Positions 32,214 to 41,657 of a stretch of DNA of 64,000 nucleotides are shown here, piece after piece. The stretch covers positions 193,481 to 257,480 of the forward strand of contig DJQW01000001.1 in NCBI GenBank assembly GCA_002437665.1, read 5' to 3'. Both the position numbers and the translations under genes were made by a program. The notes under the pieces are model-generated. The model searched no databases. It saw nothing but the letters and a program-made list of their open reading frames with translations, and was not told where the DNA came from. The DNA is from Alphaproteobacteria bacterium UBA6376. GTDB taxonomy: Bacteria; Pseudomonadota; Alphaproteobacteria; Rs-D84. The first letter of the stretch is position 1; each line of letters starts with the position of its first letter.

Positions 32214-34400
32214 ATGGTTGCTAAGTTCAAGATTTTATCGGCTGGTGGTTCATCCAAGGGCCTGAATATATTCAAGTCCAGCGCGTACAAGGAACACCAA
32301 CGTACCCCCATGGCGCAGATTTTTTGGTCACTGCGCTGGGCGGTTGGCATTTGGTTGGTCTGTGCGGCGGCATTCAGTTTGTCATTTATCATTGAACATA
32401 TCTGGCGGTACGGTTGGTCACCGGCGTCACTGACGTGGACACGTGTGTATTTGATGAACATGTTGACCAGTGGCGGTATGTCCGTAATTGCGGAAATTCC
32501 CGCATGGGTGTCACGGTCGCTGATGCGTACGGACATTATGTGCATCACGCCGCTGTTGCCGATTATCGCGTATTACCTGATGGCGGACAACACATTGGTT
32601 GATGAATTTAACCCGTATGGCAAGGATAAGTTTGCCGAAAAATCATCAAACAAGGCGTCCAAGGAAGATATCGAGAAAATGGGCTTGCTGGGCGGGTTCA
32701 TGATGGTTTTGGGTTATTTCAAGAAAAAGCCATTGATGATGAACGAATGTCTGTCGGCATTGTGCGTCGCGCCCCCGGGAACTGGTAAAACCCAAGGGGT
32801 GGTTTTCCCGACCATTTTTGAATGCAATAACATATCAATGATTATCAATGACCCAAAACCCGAATTGTACCAGAAATCGTCTGGTTATCGTTCAACGATT
32901 GGGCCGGTGTTCATTATGAACTGGGCGGGTCAGGATGATCCCGCGCGTGGCATTTATTACCCATCGTGGAATCCGCTGTCACCGGATCACGTGCCGGCAA
33001 ATATGGAACAACGCGACCTGTACGTTGATTCTATGTGCAAGGTTTTGATTCAAGAAAACACCCAAGACCCGCATTGGAGTAATACCGGACGTGCCGGTCT
33101 GGCCGGTCTGGTGCACTTTATTATTTCCAAGGTTGAACGTGCCAAGGCCGACGATTATTTCTATGCGCGCCTGACGTCGGGCACATTTGATGCCGATGAT
33201 GCGGCGGTGCTGTCTGATTATTACCTGTCGATGATGAATGATACAAACGCATATGCGGCACAGGCGGCATTACAGCGTGGCGAATTAAATGCAATGAACT
33301 ATGTGCATGTTGGCACGTGGGAAAATATTCCGCCCGCATGGATTGGACGCGAGGCATCATTTTCCATGATTCTGGATTGGCTGAACGCATCACAAATCGC
33401 AATGGCCGCGGATTTAGAGGAACGCCGTCGTGGTGGTGACCAAATGGTTATGATGGCAGATCCCATGCATGACCTGTTTATGGCCGCCGTGGACGAAGCC
33501 AGACATTATTCATATGCCCACCGCAGTGTTTTGGAATTGACCCAGTTGGCAAACACACCGGACAAGGAACGTGGATCTATCTTGTCCACCATTCTGGCGG
33601 GATTGTCGATATTCCGTAATTCGGCGGTTCGTAACCGTACCAGCCATTCGGACTTTCACTTTTCGGATTTGCGTGGTCTGGTTGACCCGCGTGATGGCAA
33701 AATTAAACCTGTGACGGTGTATTTGTCCATCAATATGGTTGATGCGCAAGCATTGAATCCAATCACGGCAATCTTTATTGAATTGATGACGAATTTCTTG
33801 CTGGCAAACGCGCCAAAGCAGATGCGTGATGGGCGTGAACTGGGCCCGTATCCGGTGCTGTTCGTACTGGACGAAATGCCCAAGATGCAAAAACTGGACG
33901 CCGTTATCCAAGGGCCGGATTTGGGCCGTGGTCAACAGGTGTCATACCTGATTATCGGTCAGGACTTGCACCAGATTCAGGAAAAATATGGCGCAGATGC
34001 CGCCGCCACCATCATTTCCACCACCGCGGCCAAGGTTGTGTTACGTCAAAACGACCCCGATACCGCCGACCGCTTTTCTAAGATGATGGGTTACAAGATG
34101 AAAATCAAGACCGACAAAGATGGCAAAGAATCCACCAGCGAAGAATTACTGTACACGCCAATGGATATTATGCGTCTGGCGGATAACAAACAACTGGTGA
34201 TATTCCAAGGGTGGTATCATCGCCCGATTGAGGCAGACAAACAACCCGCATGGAAAGATCCGCGCCTGTCTGGGTTTATGAAAATGGGCGCATCCAGCCC
34301 GCTGCCTGAATTTTTAGTCCCATCGCATCATGCGGCATTGGGCTATGCCGGTGCACCGCGGTTCTATGACCCAATGACGGGCGAAACCAAAACATTATAA
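32214..34400 (+). CDS. VirD4/TraG-type type IV secretion coupling ATPase
   Basis: The 728-residue coupling protein is of the kind that hands DNA or protein substrates to a type IV secretion channel. Two N-terminal hydrophobic segments (about residues 40-63 and 112-125) anchor it in the inner membrane. Walker A is APPGTGKTQG (about 186-195) and Walker B is LFVLDEMPKM (about 548-557). The VirD4 segment QQVSYLIIGQDLHQIQEKYG and the C-terminal HxxxP-like FQGWYHRPI support the family. No virB, relaxase or other channel gene is in the window, so it is an orphan; it is followed by two lipoprotein genes. Confidence 0.9.
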   Translation: MVAKFKILSAGGSSKGLNIFKSSAYKEHQRTPMAQIFWSLRWAVGIWLVCAAAFSLSFIIEHIWRYGWSPASLTWTRVYLMNMLTSGGMSVIAEIPAWVSRSLMRTDIMCITPLLPIIAYYLMADNTLVDEFNPYGKDKFAEKSSNKASKEDIEKMGLLGGFMMVLGYFKKKPLMMNECLSALCVAPPGTGKTQGVVFPTIFECNNISMIINDPKPELYQKSSGYRSTIGPVFIMNWAGQDDPARGIYYPSWNPLSPDHVPANMEQRDLYVDSMCKVLIQENTQDPHWSNTGRAGLAGLVHFIISKVERAKADDYFYARLTSGTFDADDAAVLSDYYLSMMNDTNAYAAQAALQRGELNAMNYVHVGTWENIPPAWIGREASFSMILDWLNASQIAMAADLEERRRGGDQMVMMADPMHDLFMAAVDEARHYSYAHRSVLELTQLANTPDKERGSILSTILAGLSIFRNSAVRNRTSHSDFHFSDLRGLVDPRDGKIKPVTVYLSINMVDAQALNPITAIFIELMTNFLLANAPKQMRDGRELGPYPVLFVLDEMPKMQKLDAVIQGPDLGRGQQVSYLIIGQDLHQIQEKYGADAAATIISTTAAKVVLRQNDPDTADRFSKMMGYKMKIKTDKDGKESTSEELLYTPMDIMRLADNKQLVIFQGWYHRPIEADKQPAWKDPRLSGFMKMGASSPLPEFLVPSHHAALGYAGAPRFYDPMTGETKTL

Positions 34401-34412
34401 ACGGTCATCCGT

Positions 34413-35675
34413 ATGCGCCGAATAATTGCATTATCTTTGTCATTTTTGCTGTGCGCATGTGCCGCCACAATGGAATCACAACTGGACGCGGTGCGCGCGG
34501 GCTATATTGACGGTAATTACGTCGCGACGGCAAACGAATTTTCGTCGGGTGACAGTCCAGAATCCCAGAATAATTTGGAACTGCTAATTACCGCGGACAG
34601 TTTATTTCACGCAAACGAATTTGCCGCGTCGGACGCCGCATACGAAGAATTTAACCATCGTAACATCGACCTGACTTCTGGCGATTTAGGACGCGAGGTT
34701 GGGGCATTGCTGGGTGGTAATCTGGCCAATGATTATCGGCCGTATATGTCGGACGCACTGTTTGTGTCGTATTACCAGTTATGGAATGCGCTGGCACTGG
34801 GAAACCGTGATGACGCGCGCGTGATTATCAATCAATCGTACGCCCGCCAGCAAGATATGTCACGCGAATACGACGCGTTGGTTAAACAGATTCAATCCGA
34901 CAGTACTGAAAATTCCGAATTGGCATTGCGGCTGCAAAATGAAAATGCCCAGTGGCACGCGTTTCGTGATATTATGAATCCCGCATTGATGTACTTGTCG
35001 GGGCTGTATTTCCTGAATACGGGGAACTTTGCCGATGCCAAAACGTACCTGCAACGTGCCGATGGTATGGCGGGCGACAATAAATACATAAAATCGGACT
35101 TGCGTGCTGCCACTGCCCGCACCACCCCAAAAAACACCATATGGGTATTTATCGAAGACGGATTTGCCCCAAAATTACGTGAAGATCGCATGGACACATT
35201 TGTTGTGTTTTCGTCCGGCCCAGCAACATTATCGTTGGCGGTATCCCAGCCGATGTTTACCACCCCAATGCCAATGGTTGATGGCGCGCAAATCCTTGCC
35301 GATGTTGACGCATTGTTTATGACGGAATACACCCAATATCGCGTGAACGAGGTTCTGCGAGCATTCGCGTCTGCCACGTCCAAGGCCGCCTTGCAATCCG
35401 CACTGTATAATTCAGACAGCGATTCCGCCCCACTAATGGGATTGCTGGCCACAATGTACACTTTGTCCACCACGAATGCAGAGGTTCGCACCTGGGCCAC
35501 ATTGCCACAACGTATATCGGTATGGCGCACGACGAATGATAAAACCGGCTTGCTAGAAATAAAATCCGGTGGTAATCTGGTGGCAACAGCTGAAATTCCA
35601 TCGGCGGGAAACTATCTGGTCTATGTTCGTTTGACAGGTGGCACACCCGATGTAAAAACAATAAAGATAAAATAA
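34413..35675 (+). CDS. COG3014-type lipoprotein
   Basis: The 420-residue lipoprotein has lipobox LLCAC at about residues 11-15. TPR-like helices (about 40-230) include a segment ending FADAKTYLQRADGMAGDNKYIKSDL. The C-terminal beta domain begins with WVFIEDGFAPKLRED, a pattern characteristic of COG3014 proteins as I know them. These are often found next to LpoB-like lipoproteins, exactly as here. A role in envelope or peptidoglycan-synthesis control is inferred from the neighbour only. Confidence 0.7.
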   Translation: MRRIIALSLSFLLCACAATMESQLDAVRAGYIDGNYVATANEFSSGDSPESQNNLELLITADSLFHANEFAASDAAYEEFNHRNIDLTSGDLGREVGALLGGNLANDYRPYMSDALFVSYYQLWNALALGNRDDARVIINQSYARQQDMSREYDALVKQIQSDSTENSELALRLQNENAQWHAFRDIMNPALMYLSGLYFLNTGNFADAKTYLQRADGMAGDNKYIKSDLRAATARTTPKNTIWVFIEDGFAPKLREDRMDTFVVFSSGPATLSLAVSQPMFTTPMPMVDGAQILADVDALFMTEYTQYRVNEVLRAFASATSKAALQSALYNSDSDSAPLMGLLATMYTLSTTNAEVRTWATLPQRISVWRTTNDKTGLLEIKSGGNLVATAEIPSAGNYLVYVRLTGGTPDVKTIKIK

Positions 35676-35694
35676 CAAACCAAAAGGAAAATGT

Positions 35695-36435
35695 ATGAAA
35701 AAACTGATGCCTGTTGCGTTGTGCGCCGCGCTGTGCGCATGTGGCGAAACACGTGTTGTTGATTTGAATGACACGCGCGACGTTGCAACAATGCAAAACG
35801 TTATGGAATTGGAATATCGCGATTGGACAAACGCCGCGGAAAAAATGACCAAATCAATGATAGACAGTGGCGCATTTACCCGTGTTAAAAATCCGGTTAT
35901 CGCCATCGCAGATGTTGAAAACGACACTATGCAGCGTTTTGATACCGATATCTTGGTCAAGAAAATCCGCACAACATTGGTAAATTCTGGCACGGCACAG
36001 GTTACAACCGGTTTCCAGAATAAAAAGAAGACAGAAATTGGCTATGTTCCCGTCACGGCTGAAATGAAATCCGCGCAAATCGATGCATTGGGTGCGTCCG
36101 CCGCATCGGTCAAGGCAAACGGCATCGCCGCGGTTGAATACGAACGTGACGCCGCCGAAGATGAAACAACGCATCAGGTACGTGCCACCCGTGGTAACGA
36201 CGAATACGATGCGTCCACCATTGCCAAAAAGGGCACATTGGTTGCACCAAATTTGTCACTGTCGGGTAAAATGTTACAGCGTAATATGAAACTGAAATCT
36301 GGTTGGTTCTCGAACGTTGATACGCGCGTGGAATATTACCTGCAACTGACATTGACCGATGTGAATACCGGCCTGTCCGTATGGGAAGATGAACAACCCA
36401 TCGTCAAAGAAGGTGACCATGCCCCCACATGGTAA
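35695..36435 (+). CDS. LpoB-like penicillin-binding-protein activator lipoprotein
   Basis: The 246-residue lipoprotein has lipobox ALCAC. The central beta/alpha domain, with NPVIAIADVENDTMQRFDTDILVKKIRTTLVN in part, fits the LpoB (COG3417) family, outer-membrane lipoproteins that stimulate class A PBPs. An insertion of about 50 residues (ETTHQVRATRG region) interrupts the usual fold. It is preceded by AAAGGAAAA and followed by a terminator, and is co-directional with the COG3014-type gene 20 bp upstream. Confidence 0.78.
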   Translation: MKKLMPVALCAALCACGETRVVDLNDTRDVATMQNVMELEYRDWTNAAEKMTKSMIDSGAFTRVKNPVIAIADVENDTMQRFDTDILVKKIRTTLVNSGTAQVTTGFQNKKKTEIGYVPVTAEMKSAQIDALGASAASVKANGIAAVEYERDAAEDETTHQVRATRGNDEYDASTIAKKGTLVAPNLSLSGKMLQRNMKLKSGWFSNVDTRVEYYLQLTLTDVNTGLSVWEDEQPIVKEGDHAPTW

Positions 36436-36442
36436 GGGGAAA

Positions 36443-36472
36443 TAAAAAACGCGCCATTGGCGCGTTTTTTAT
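36443..36472. terminator. Terminator after the LpoB-like gene
   Basis: A-tract, stem ACGCGCC / GGCGCGT, T6. It probably serves both this and the convergent Yip1-like gene. Confidence 0.88.
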
Positions 36473-36482
36473 TGTGTCTTTA

Positions 36483-37079
36483 TCACATTACACATGCCAA
36501 TGTCGCACTGGCATTCTTTAACATGAACCATCCAATACGGTAATCGGTCGCGTACACGGTGGCCAAAAACATTGTCAGCACCGCAATAACAAAAATCACA
36601 TTTGCCTTTTTCCCATGCATGCAATACAACGCAATGTTATAGAACAAGAACAACACGTACAAATCAATCAGCAAACTGATAATCCAAATTGATGTGCAAT
36701 TAAACGCCAATGCGTTCAACACCAAAATCACCGGATACATAAAGAATATCGACGACAACCCCTTGATTGCGATTTCCCAATCGCGTTCGCCACCGGTAAT
36801 TTCCGACACCAACATCATCAGACCGCCCATCACAAACAGCAATGCCACCGCCAGCACAGGCACAATCACCACGGCGGTAAATACCGCGCCCAATGTAACC
36901 GTCGCGCCACCAATCAGACGCAAACACAGCACCAAAATGCCACCCAACAGGCCATAAATAAACGCTTTTAACATGGATTCGTCCATATTACCGTCGGCAA
37001 CAATTTTGGTAAAATAACGCTTTGGCTTTATAACAATATCACGCAGGTGCGTCAGGAATTTTTTAAGTTTTTGTTTCAT
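36483..37079 (-). CDS. Yip1-domain-like integral membrane protein
   Basis: The 198-residue protein has a short cytoplasmic N-terminus (LRDIVIKPKRYF) followed by about five to six transmembrane helices. The N-terminal phrase with Pro before an aromatic residue and the multi-helix layout resemble bacterial YIP1-family proteins of unknown function. It diverges from der across 66 bp. Confidence 0.6.
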   Translation of the reverse strand: MKQKLKKFLTHLRDIVIKPKRYFTKIVADGNMDESMLKAFIYGLLGGILVLCLRLIGGATVTLGAVFTAVVIVPVLAVALLFVMGGLMMLVSEITGGERDWEIAIKGLSSIFFMYPVILVLNALAFNCTSIWIISLLIDLYVLFLFYNIALYCMHGKKANVIFVIAVLTMFLATVYATDYRIGWFMLKNASATLACVM

Positions 37080-37145
37080 TTTTCACCCCCGATTTGATTA
37101 TTTATATTTTTGCTTTATAATTATAAAAAATCAATGGAAAAAGTT

Positions 37146-38495
37146 ATGATTAAGATTACTATCGCAGGTCGCCCAAACACGGGCAAATCAACACTGTTCA
37201 ACGGTTTGACCGGTACGCGTGATGCGCTGGTTCATGACCGTCCGGGGGTTACCCGCGACAGTTTGACGGGCACTATGCGCGACCGCACATACCAGATTAC
37301 AGATACCGCGGGTCTGGAAAATGCCAAGACCGGCATCGCCGCGGATTCGACAAATATGGCATTGGACGCAATCGCGGCATCAGACGCGGTATTATTCGTC
37401 GTTGATGGCCGCACGGGAATTACGGGCGCGGATTTGGATTGGGCGCGCTTGGTTCGTCGTAAAACGCGCGCGCCGGTATTGTTGTTGGCAAATAAATGTG
37501 AATCATCGCGCCGTATGGCCGATGTGAATGATTTTTATAAATTGGGCTTTGGTGCGCCAACGGCGATTTCGGCGGAACATAAAATGGGCTTTGATGCAAT
37601 TTATGAATTTGTCGATAAAATTGCCACCGCCCGCGACGCCGCGGATGCCACCGTCGCCGATGATAAGCCCGCCACCGAAAAATTAAAGATTGCAATTTTG
37701 GGTCAACCAAACGTTGGTAAATCAACATTTGTAAATCGCGTCTTGGGCGAGAAACGTCAAATTGTGCGCGATGCCCCCGGCATTACACGTGATACGGTTA
37801 AAATCCCAACACGCTTTTATGGCCGCGATATTATTCTGATGGATACCGCCGGCCTGCGTCGCAAGGCGGGTGTGACCGATGACGTTGAAACATTGTCGGC
37901 ATTGAAATCACTGGACGCGATTGACAAGGCGGACGTGGTAATCCTGATGGTGGACGCCACCCGCAATATTGAAAATCAGGCACTGGGGATTGCCGCGCGC
38001 GTATATGACGCGGGCAAGATTTTGTGTGTCGCCCTGAATAAATGGGATTTGGTTGAACCAGAAATCCGTGATGAAAAATTGCTGAAATTGAAACACCAAT
38101 TTGCAAATTCATTTCACCAGATTATCAAACCAATGATTCTGGCGGTGTCTGCGGAAACCGGTATGGGTGTTCAGAATATGTTCCGTCGTATTTATGAACA
38201 GTGGGACATTTCATCGTCACAAGTCCCAACCAGTTTGATAAACCGCATTGTTGAAAAATTGGTCGCCACGCGCCAGCCACCGATGTCGCGCCTGAAACGC
38301 CCGATGAAGATTAAATTCGCGCGTCAAACGGGCCGTCACCCGATGAAGATTACAATCAATGTTGGTGGTGCGTCTGATATTCCAGAATCATACACACGTT
38401 ATCTGCGCCGCGGGATTGCCACGGAATTAAAGTGGGAACACCTGCCGGTGGTGATTGAATATCACAAGGATGAAAATCCATTCGAAGATAAATAA
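37146..38495 (+). CDS. der: Ribosome-biogenesis GTPase Der (EngA)
   Basis: The 449-residue protein has tandem GTPase domains and acts in 50S assembly. G1 motifs are GRPNTGKST (about residue 8) and GQPNVGKST (about 189). The NKCE and NKWD G4 motifs, and a C-terminal KH-like domain (residues 365-449) with GRHPMKITINVGG, complete the family. The ATG at 37146 gives the canonical MIKITIAG start; upstream ATGs at 37134 and 37110 are in frame but less likely. Confidence 0.96.
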   Translation: MIKITIAGRPNTGKSTLFNGLTGTRDALVHDRPGVTRDSLTGTMRDRTYQITDTAGLENAKTGIAADSTNMALDAIAASDAVLFVVDGRTGITGADLDWARLVRRKTRAPVLLLANKCESSRRMADVNDFYKLGFGAPTAISAEHKMGFDAIYEFVDKIATARDAADATVADDKPATEKLKIAILGQPNVGKSTFVNRVLGEKRQIVRDAPGITRDTVKIPTRFYGRDIILMDTAGLRRKAGVTDDVETLSALKSLDAIDKADVVILMVDATRNIENQALGIAARVYDAGKILCVALNKWDLVEPEIRDEKLLKLKHQFANSFHQIIKPMILAVSAETGMGVQNMFRRIYEQWDISSSQVPTSLINRIVEKLVATRQPPMSRLKRPMKIKFARQTGRHPMKITINVGGASDIPESYTRYLRRGIATELKWEHLPVVIEYHKDENPFEDK

Positions 38496-38529
38496 AAAAA
38501 CGGACACAATTTTGTGTCCGTTTTTTTTA
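38494..38529. terminator. Bidirectional terminator der / fabZ
   Basis: The 10-bp perfect stem ACGGACACAA / TTGTGTCCGT is flanked by an A7 and a T8 tract. Confidence 0.9.
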
Positions 38530-38970
38530 TCAGTTGTCTTTGTGTTGTAATATTGCGGTAAATGTTGCATCGGCAACCGGCACACCATCAACATACGCCG
38601 TGCCGTGGAATTTGTGCAACGACATTTTCTGCATCAATAATTCAACGTGCAATTCCAATACGTCCCCTGGGCGTACCATGTGCGTGAACTTGATGCGTTC
38701 CATGGTTGTAAAATAGCCCATTGATTTCCCATCGTTGTACCCTTGACGTGCCATAACAATGAAACACGCGGTTTGGGCCAACGCTTCGACCTGTAAAACC
38801 CCTGGCATAATTGGGTTGTCTGGAAAATGTCCCGCACACCAAAATTCATCATTGCGTACATAGTGAATGCCAACCCCGCTGTGTTCATCATATTGGCGGA
38901 TTTCGTCAATCATACGCATATTGCCACGATGCGGAATAACCTGTTCTATGCCTTTGGCGTCAATAACCAT
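38530..38970 (-). CDS. fabZ: 3-hydroxyacyl-ACP dehydratase FabZ
   Basis: The 146-residue hot-dog-fold dehydratase of fatty-acid synthesis has the catalytic motif GHFPDNPIMPGVLQVEALAQ, containing the His and the Glu of the active site. It begins 23 bp after lpxD, the order lpxD-fabZ of the lipid A cluster; lpxA does not follow, and the gene ends at a terminator. Confidence 0.95.
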   Translation of the reverse strand: MVIDAKGIEQVIPHRGNMRMIDEIRQYDEHSGVGIHYVRNDEFWCAGHFPDNPIMPGVLQVEALAQTACFIVMARQGYNDGKSMGYFTTMERIKFTHMVRPGDVLELHVELLMQKMSLHKFHGTAYVDGVPVADATFTAILQHKDN

Positions 38971-38993
38971 TTCACACCCCTCCGTCTGGATTT

Positions 38994-40037
38994 TTAATTT
39001 TTACTCTGCTTTTTCAACCATGCATATTGACGGAAAAATTCCATACCTGGGACTGCGGGATAACCCATAGCGCGCGTTCCGTCGTCAACCGTGCGGAATA
39101 CGCCACTGTGTGCGCCAACCTCTGCATCATTGCCGATATGAACACCGTTTGCCAATCCAACCTGACCGGCCAACAGAGCGCGATCACCAATCACACATCC
39201 GCCCGCCATACCGGTTTGACCCGCAATAAAGCATTCCTTGCCAATTACACAACCGTGTGCAATCTGGCACAGATTATCAATTTTCGTCCCGTCGCCAACA
39301 ACAGTGTCCGTCATTGCACCACGGTCAATGCATGTGTTTGAACCAACCGACACGCGGTCGCCCAGAACAACGCGGCCAACATGCGGAATGAAAATGTTAT
39401 GCCCATTTTGACGGGTGTAACCAAATCCATCTTTGCCAATTACCGCCCCAGAATTGATGACGCATTCCGCCCCAATGGTGGCGTTTTCAATGTGTGCACC
39501 GGTCTGGACAATCGTTCCACGCCCCAGTGTAACATTGCGTCCAATATATGCATAGGGGTATATTTTCACATCTGGTTCAATAACCGCGCCGCGTTCAATC
39601 GTTGCAAATTGCCCGACATACGTGCTGCGACGATTGCGGAAGAATACACCACGTTCAACAATCGCATCACGGCTGATGCCAAATCGTGGCTTTTCACGAT
39701 AAATTTCGCCCAAGATTTTTACGATATTCCCACGTGGCGATGGCGTCACCAACAGCGTTGCACCCGCTGGGGCAAATTCTGCCTGTTCTGGCTGAACCAG
39801 AATAACGGTTGCGCGCGTGTTCTTTAATACCTCAATCGGTAATATTTTGAATGCCGCGCTGTTGCGTTCTGTGGAATAGAATGCCAACTGGCCTGCGCGT
39901 GCATCAGCAATCGGCGCAACGCCACGCACGATGGCATTTGGGTCACCACGTAATTCCAAGCCGAATTTTTCGGCCAACTGACCGGCTGTTGTTTTGTTTG
40001 CCGCCGGTGCCAGCAAAGATCTGATTAAATTTAACAT
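38994..40037 (-). CDS. lpxD: UDP-3-O-acylglucosamine N-acyltransferase LpxD
   Basis: The 347-residue left-handed beta-helix acyltransferase performs the third step of lipid A synthesis. The N-terminal uridine-binding domain (about 1-100) is followed by hexapeptide repeats (about 105-320, for example VIEPDVKIYPYAYIGRNVTLG). The catalytic His lies in the QIAHGCVIG motif. The ATG at 40037 lies 6 nt from a TATAAT, so it is the favoured start over the one at 40064. Confidence 0.95.
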   Translation of the reverse strand: MLNLIRSLLAPAANKTTAGQLAEKFGLELRGDPNAIVRGVAPIADARAGQLAFYSTERNSAAFKILPIEVLKNTRATVILVQPEQAEFAPAGATLLVTPSPRGNIVKILGEIYREKPRFGISRDAIVERGVFFRNRRSTYVGQFATIERGAVIEPDVKIYPYAYIGRNVTLGRGTIVQTGAHIENATIGAECVINSGAVIGKDGFGYTRQNGHNIFIPHVGRVVLGDRVSVGSNTCIDRGAMTDTVVGDGTKIDNLCQIAHGCVIGKECFIAGQTGMAGGCVIGDRALLAGQVGLANGVHIGNDAEVGAHSGVFRTVDDGTRAMGYPAVPGMEFFRQYAWLKKQSKN

Positions 40038-40043
40038 ACCGCG

Positions 40044-40071
40044 ATTATACGTAAAATCCAGCAAAGTGCAA
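40044..40071 (-). promoter_or_regulatory. lpxD promoter (leaderless)
   Basis: TTGCAC (40071-40066), a 16-nt spacer and consensus TATAAT (40049-40044) leave only 6 nt before the ATG. Confidence 0.75.
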
Positions 40072-40082
40072 TCTTAAAATAA

Positions 40083-40175
40083 CAGAGTTAAAAGTTCAGA
40101 GTTCAAAGTTCAAATGAATAAAGTAGTGCGCCATTTGGCGCACACATTATTTGAACTTTGGTGTTTGAACTTTAT
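40083..40175. repeat. TTTGAACTTTGA-type inverted repeat element, copy 2
   Basis: Left AAAAGTTCAGAGTTCAAAG units and right TTTGAACTTTG-TGTTTGAACTTT units flank a GTGCGCCATTTGGCGCAC palindrome. It lies between lpxD and the skp terminator. Confidence 0.78.
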
Positions 40176-40207
40176 AAAAAAACACCGGCATTTGCCGGCG
40201 TTTTTAT
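40176..40207. terminator. Terminator after the skp-like gene
   Basis: The stem ACACCGGCA / TGCCGGCGT between A and T tracts serves the minus-strand skp-like gene. Confidence 0.85.
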
Positions 40208-40208
40208 T

Positions 40209-40898
40209 TTAGAACCCTTTCGGTGTTTCCATTTTTATCTTGGACACTTTTTTGTCCAATGCTTTGACAACTTCGTCTGTGATGTCCAGATTTGTGACAT
40301 CTTTACCCGTACGGGCAAAACGACCATCAATTACCAATGACAGATTCTTTTTTGCAATAATCGCGTCAACCACAGGGTCAAGGTGTTTTGTCTGGATTTC
40401 GTTCAACGCTTTCTGATATGCAACTTCGATGCTCTGTGCACGTTCGGACAAATCACGCTGCAATTTCGCAACGCGGTTTTGATAGTCAACAACGCGACGT
40501 TGCAATGCCTCGCGCGACAGAATGTCCTGTGACTTTTCGATTTCTGTCTTTTCTTTTTCCAGTGCTTTCTGGTCTTTGGTCAATTCATCACGCAATTTGG
40601 ATTCATATGATTCTTTCTGTTCGCGCAATGCTTTCAGTGCCTTGGCATCTGTTTGGATTGCGTCCATACGAATGATTGCAATGCGCAAATCGGCACCGCG
40701 TGCGGCATCTGTGCTGACAGATTCAACCGATTCTGAAACGGATGCGCCGCTGATTGTTGTGGCGTCGCCTGTTTTATGCAGTGCGCGCAGGCCAAATGCC
40801 CCCAGTACCGCAATGACAATAACGATTGCCGCGATGATACCAGTACGTGCGTATTTTTTTGCCGATGGATTTACCGGTGTTTTAGGTGTGTTTGCCAT
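40209..40898 (-). CDS. OmpH/Skp-family chaperone, membrane-anchored
   Basis: The 229-residue protein has an N-terminal transmembrane segment (GIIAAIVIVIAVLGAFGL, about 18-35) preceded by basic residues and without a clear cleavage site. The Skp core (about 70-215) shows long coiled-coil tentacles rich in Glu/Lys and the terminal strand pattern LSLVIDGRFA. Skp normally is a free periplasmic trimer; here it seems tethered to the inner membrane. It lies near lpxD-fabZ, the usual skp-lpxD-fabZ context. Confidence 0.85.
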   Translation of the reverse strand: MANTPKTPVNPSAKKYARTGIIAAIVIVIAVLGAFGLRALHKTGDATTISGASVSESVESVSTDAARGADLRIAIIRMDAIQTDAKALKALREQKESYESKLRDELTKDQKALEKEKTEIEKSQDILSREALQRRVVDYQNRVAKLQRDLSERAQSIEVAYQKALNEIQTKHLDPVVDAIIAKKNLSLVIDGRFARTGKDVTNLDITDEVVKALDKKVSKIKMETPKGF

Positions 40899-40979
40899 GA
40901 TAACCTTCCTTTGTTAAATTGTTCTGGTCGCAGTATAGCAACAAAATTTTCAAATGAAAAGGGAAAGTTGTCCGATAAT

Positions 40980-41657
40980 TTATCGTGCCGGAACAATACG
41001 AATTTCGACACGACGATTTGTCAGGCGACCGATGTCATCTTGGGCGGCAATCGGACGCGATGCACCACGCGCAACAATAAACATGCGCGCGGTATTTATA
41101 TCATGCTGGGCCAAATGCACACCAACGCGTTGCGCCATATCCATTGACAGCGCATGCGCAGATGTCGCATCCATTGCATCGGTATAGCCCGCAATTTCAA
41201 TAAATGTTGCGTCATATTTATTCAAGATTTTTGCAATCGTACGCAACGTGTCATCGCCCGTCGCCGAAATTTCCGGCGCATTTAATTCCATAATCGCATC
41301 GCGTACCAGAATTACAACAACGTCCGTGCCCGCACGCTGAACCGAAATGCCAGATTTGCGCAACGCGTCATACAGTGTGTATTCTACGTTTGCCATATAT
41401 TGCACCGCGGCGGCATTGTCATTTGCAACCTTGTCCCCGTATTCGGCACTGTTTGGTAATGTTTCGTTTGAAATCAGTTTACCGCCCGACCCCAAATACA
41501 CGGGGCGTTTTGCAATGCGCACAGGTTCGGTCATGTCAGTAAAACTGGCCCCGCGCAGGTACAGTGGCCACTGACTGCGATTGGGACTGTGATACGTCAT
41601 GCAACCGCACAATGTTATTATGTACAATCCCGCAAAGATTTTTGTTACACTATTCAA
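40980..41657 (-). CDS. OmpA-like lipoprotein
   Basis: The start is taken as the TTG at 41657, giving NSVTKIFAGLYIITLCGC with the lipobox LCGC and about 225 residues; an in-frame ATG at 41723 would overlap the prepilin gene by 74 bp and displace the signal sequence. The C-terminal OmpA-like domain contains EIAGYTDAMDAT and LTNRRVEIRI. A peptidoglycan-binding outer-membrane anchor is likely. It directly follows the PilS-like prepilin gene, so it may belong to the pilus apparatus, which is inference. Confidence 0.78.
   Translation of the reverse strand: MNSVTKIFAGLYIITLCGCMTYHSPNRSQWPLYLRGASFTDMTEPVRIAKRPVYLGSGGKLISNETLPNSAEYGDKVANDNAAAVQYMANVEYTLYDALRKSGISVQRAGTDVVVILVRDAIMELNAPEISATGDDTLRTIAKILNKYDATFIEIAGYTDAMDATSAHALSMDMAQRVGVHLAQHDINTARMFIVARGASRPIAAQDDIGRLTNRRVEIRIVPAR

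Noticed and set aside
5101..41000. CRISPR array
   Set aside because: The repeats are few, palindromic and widely spaced, with no regular spacer units and no cas genes.
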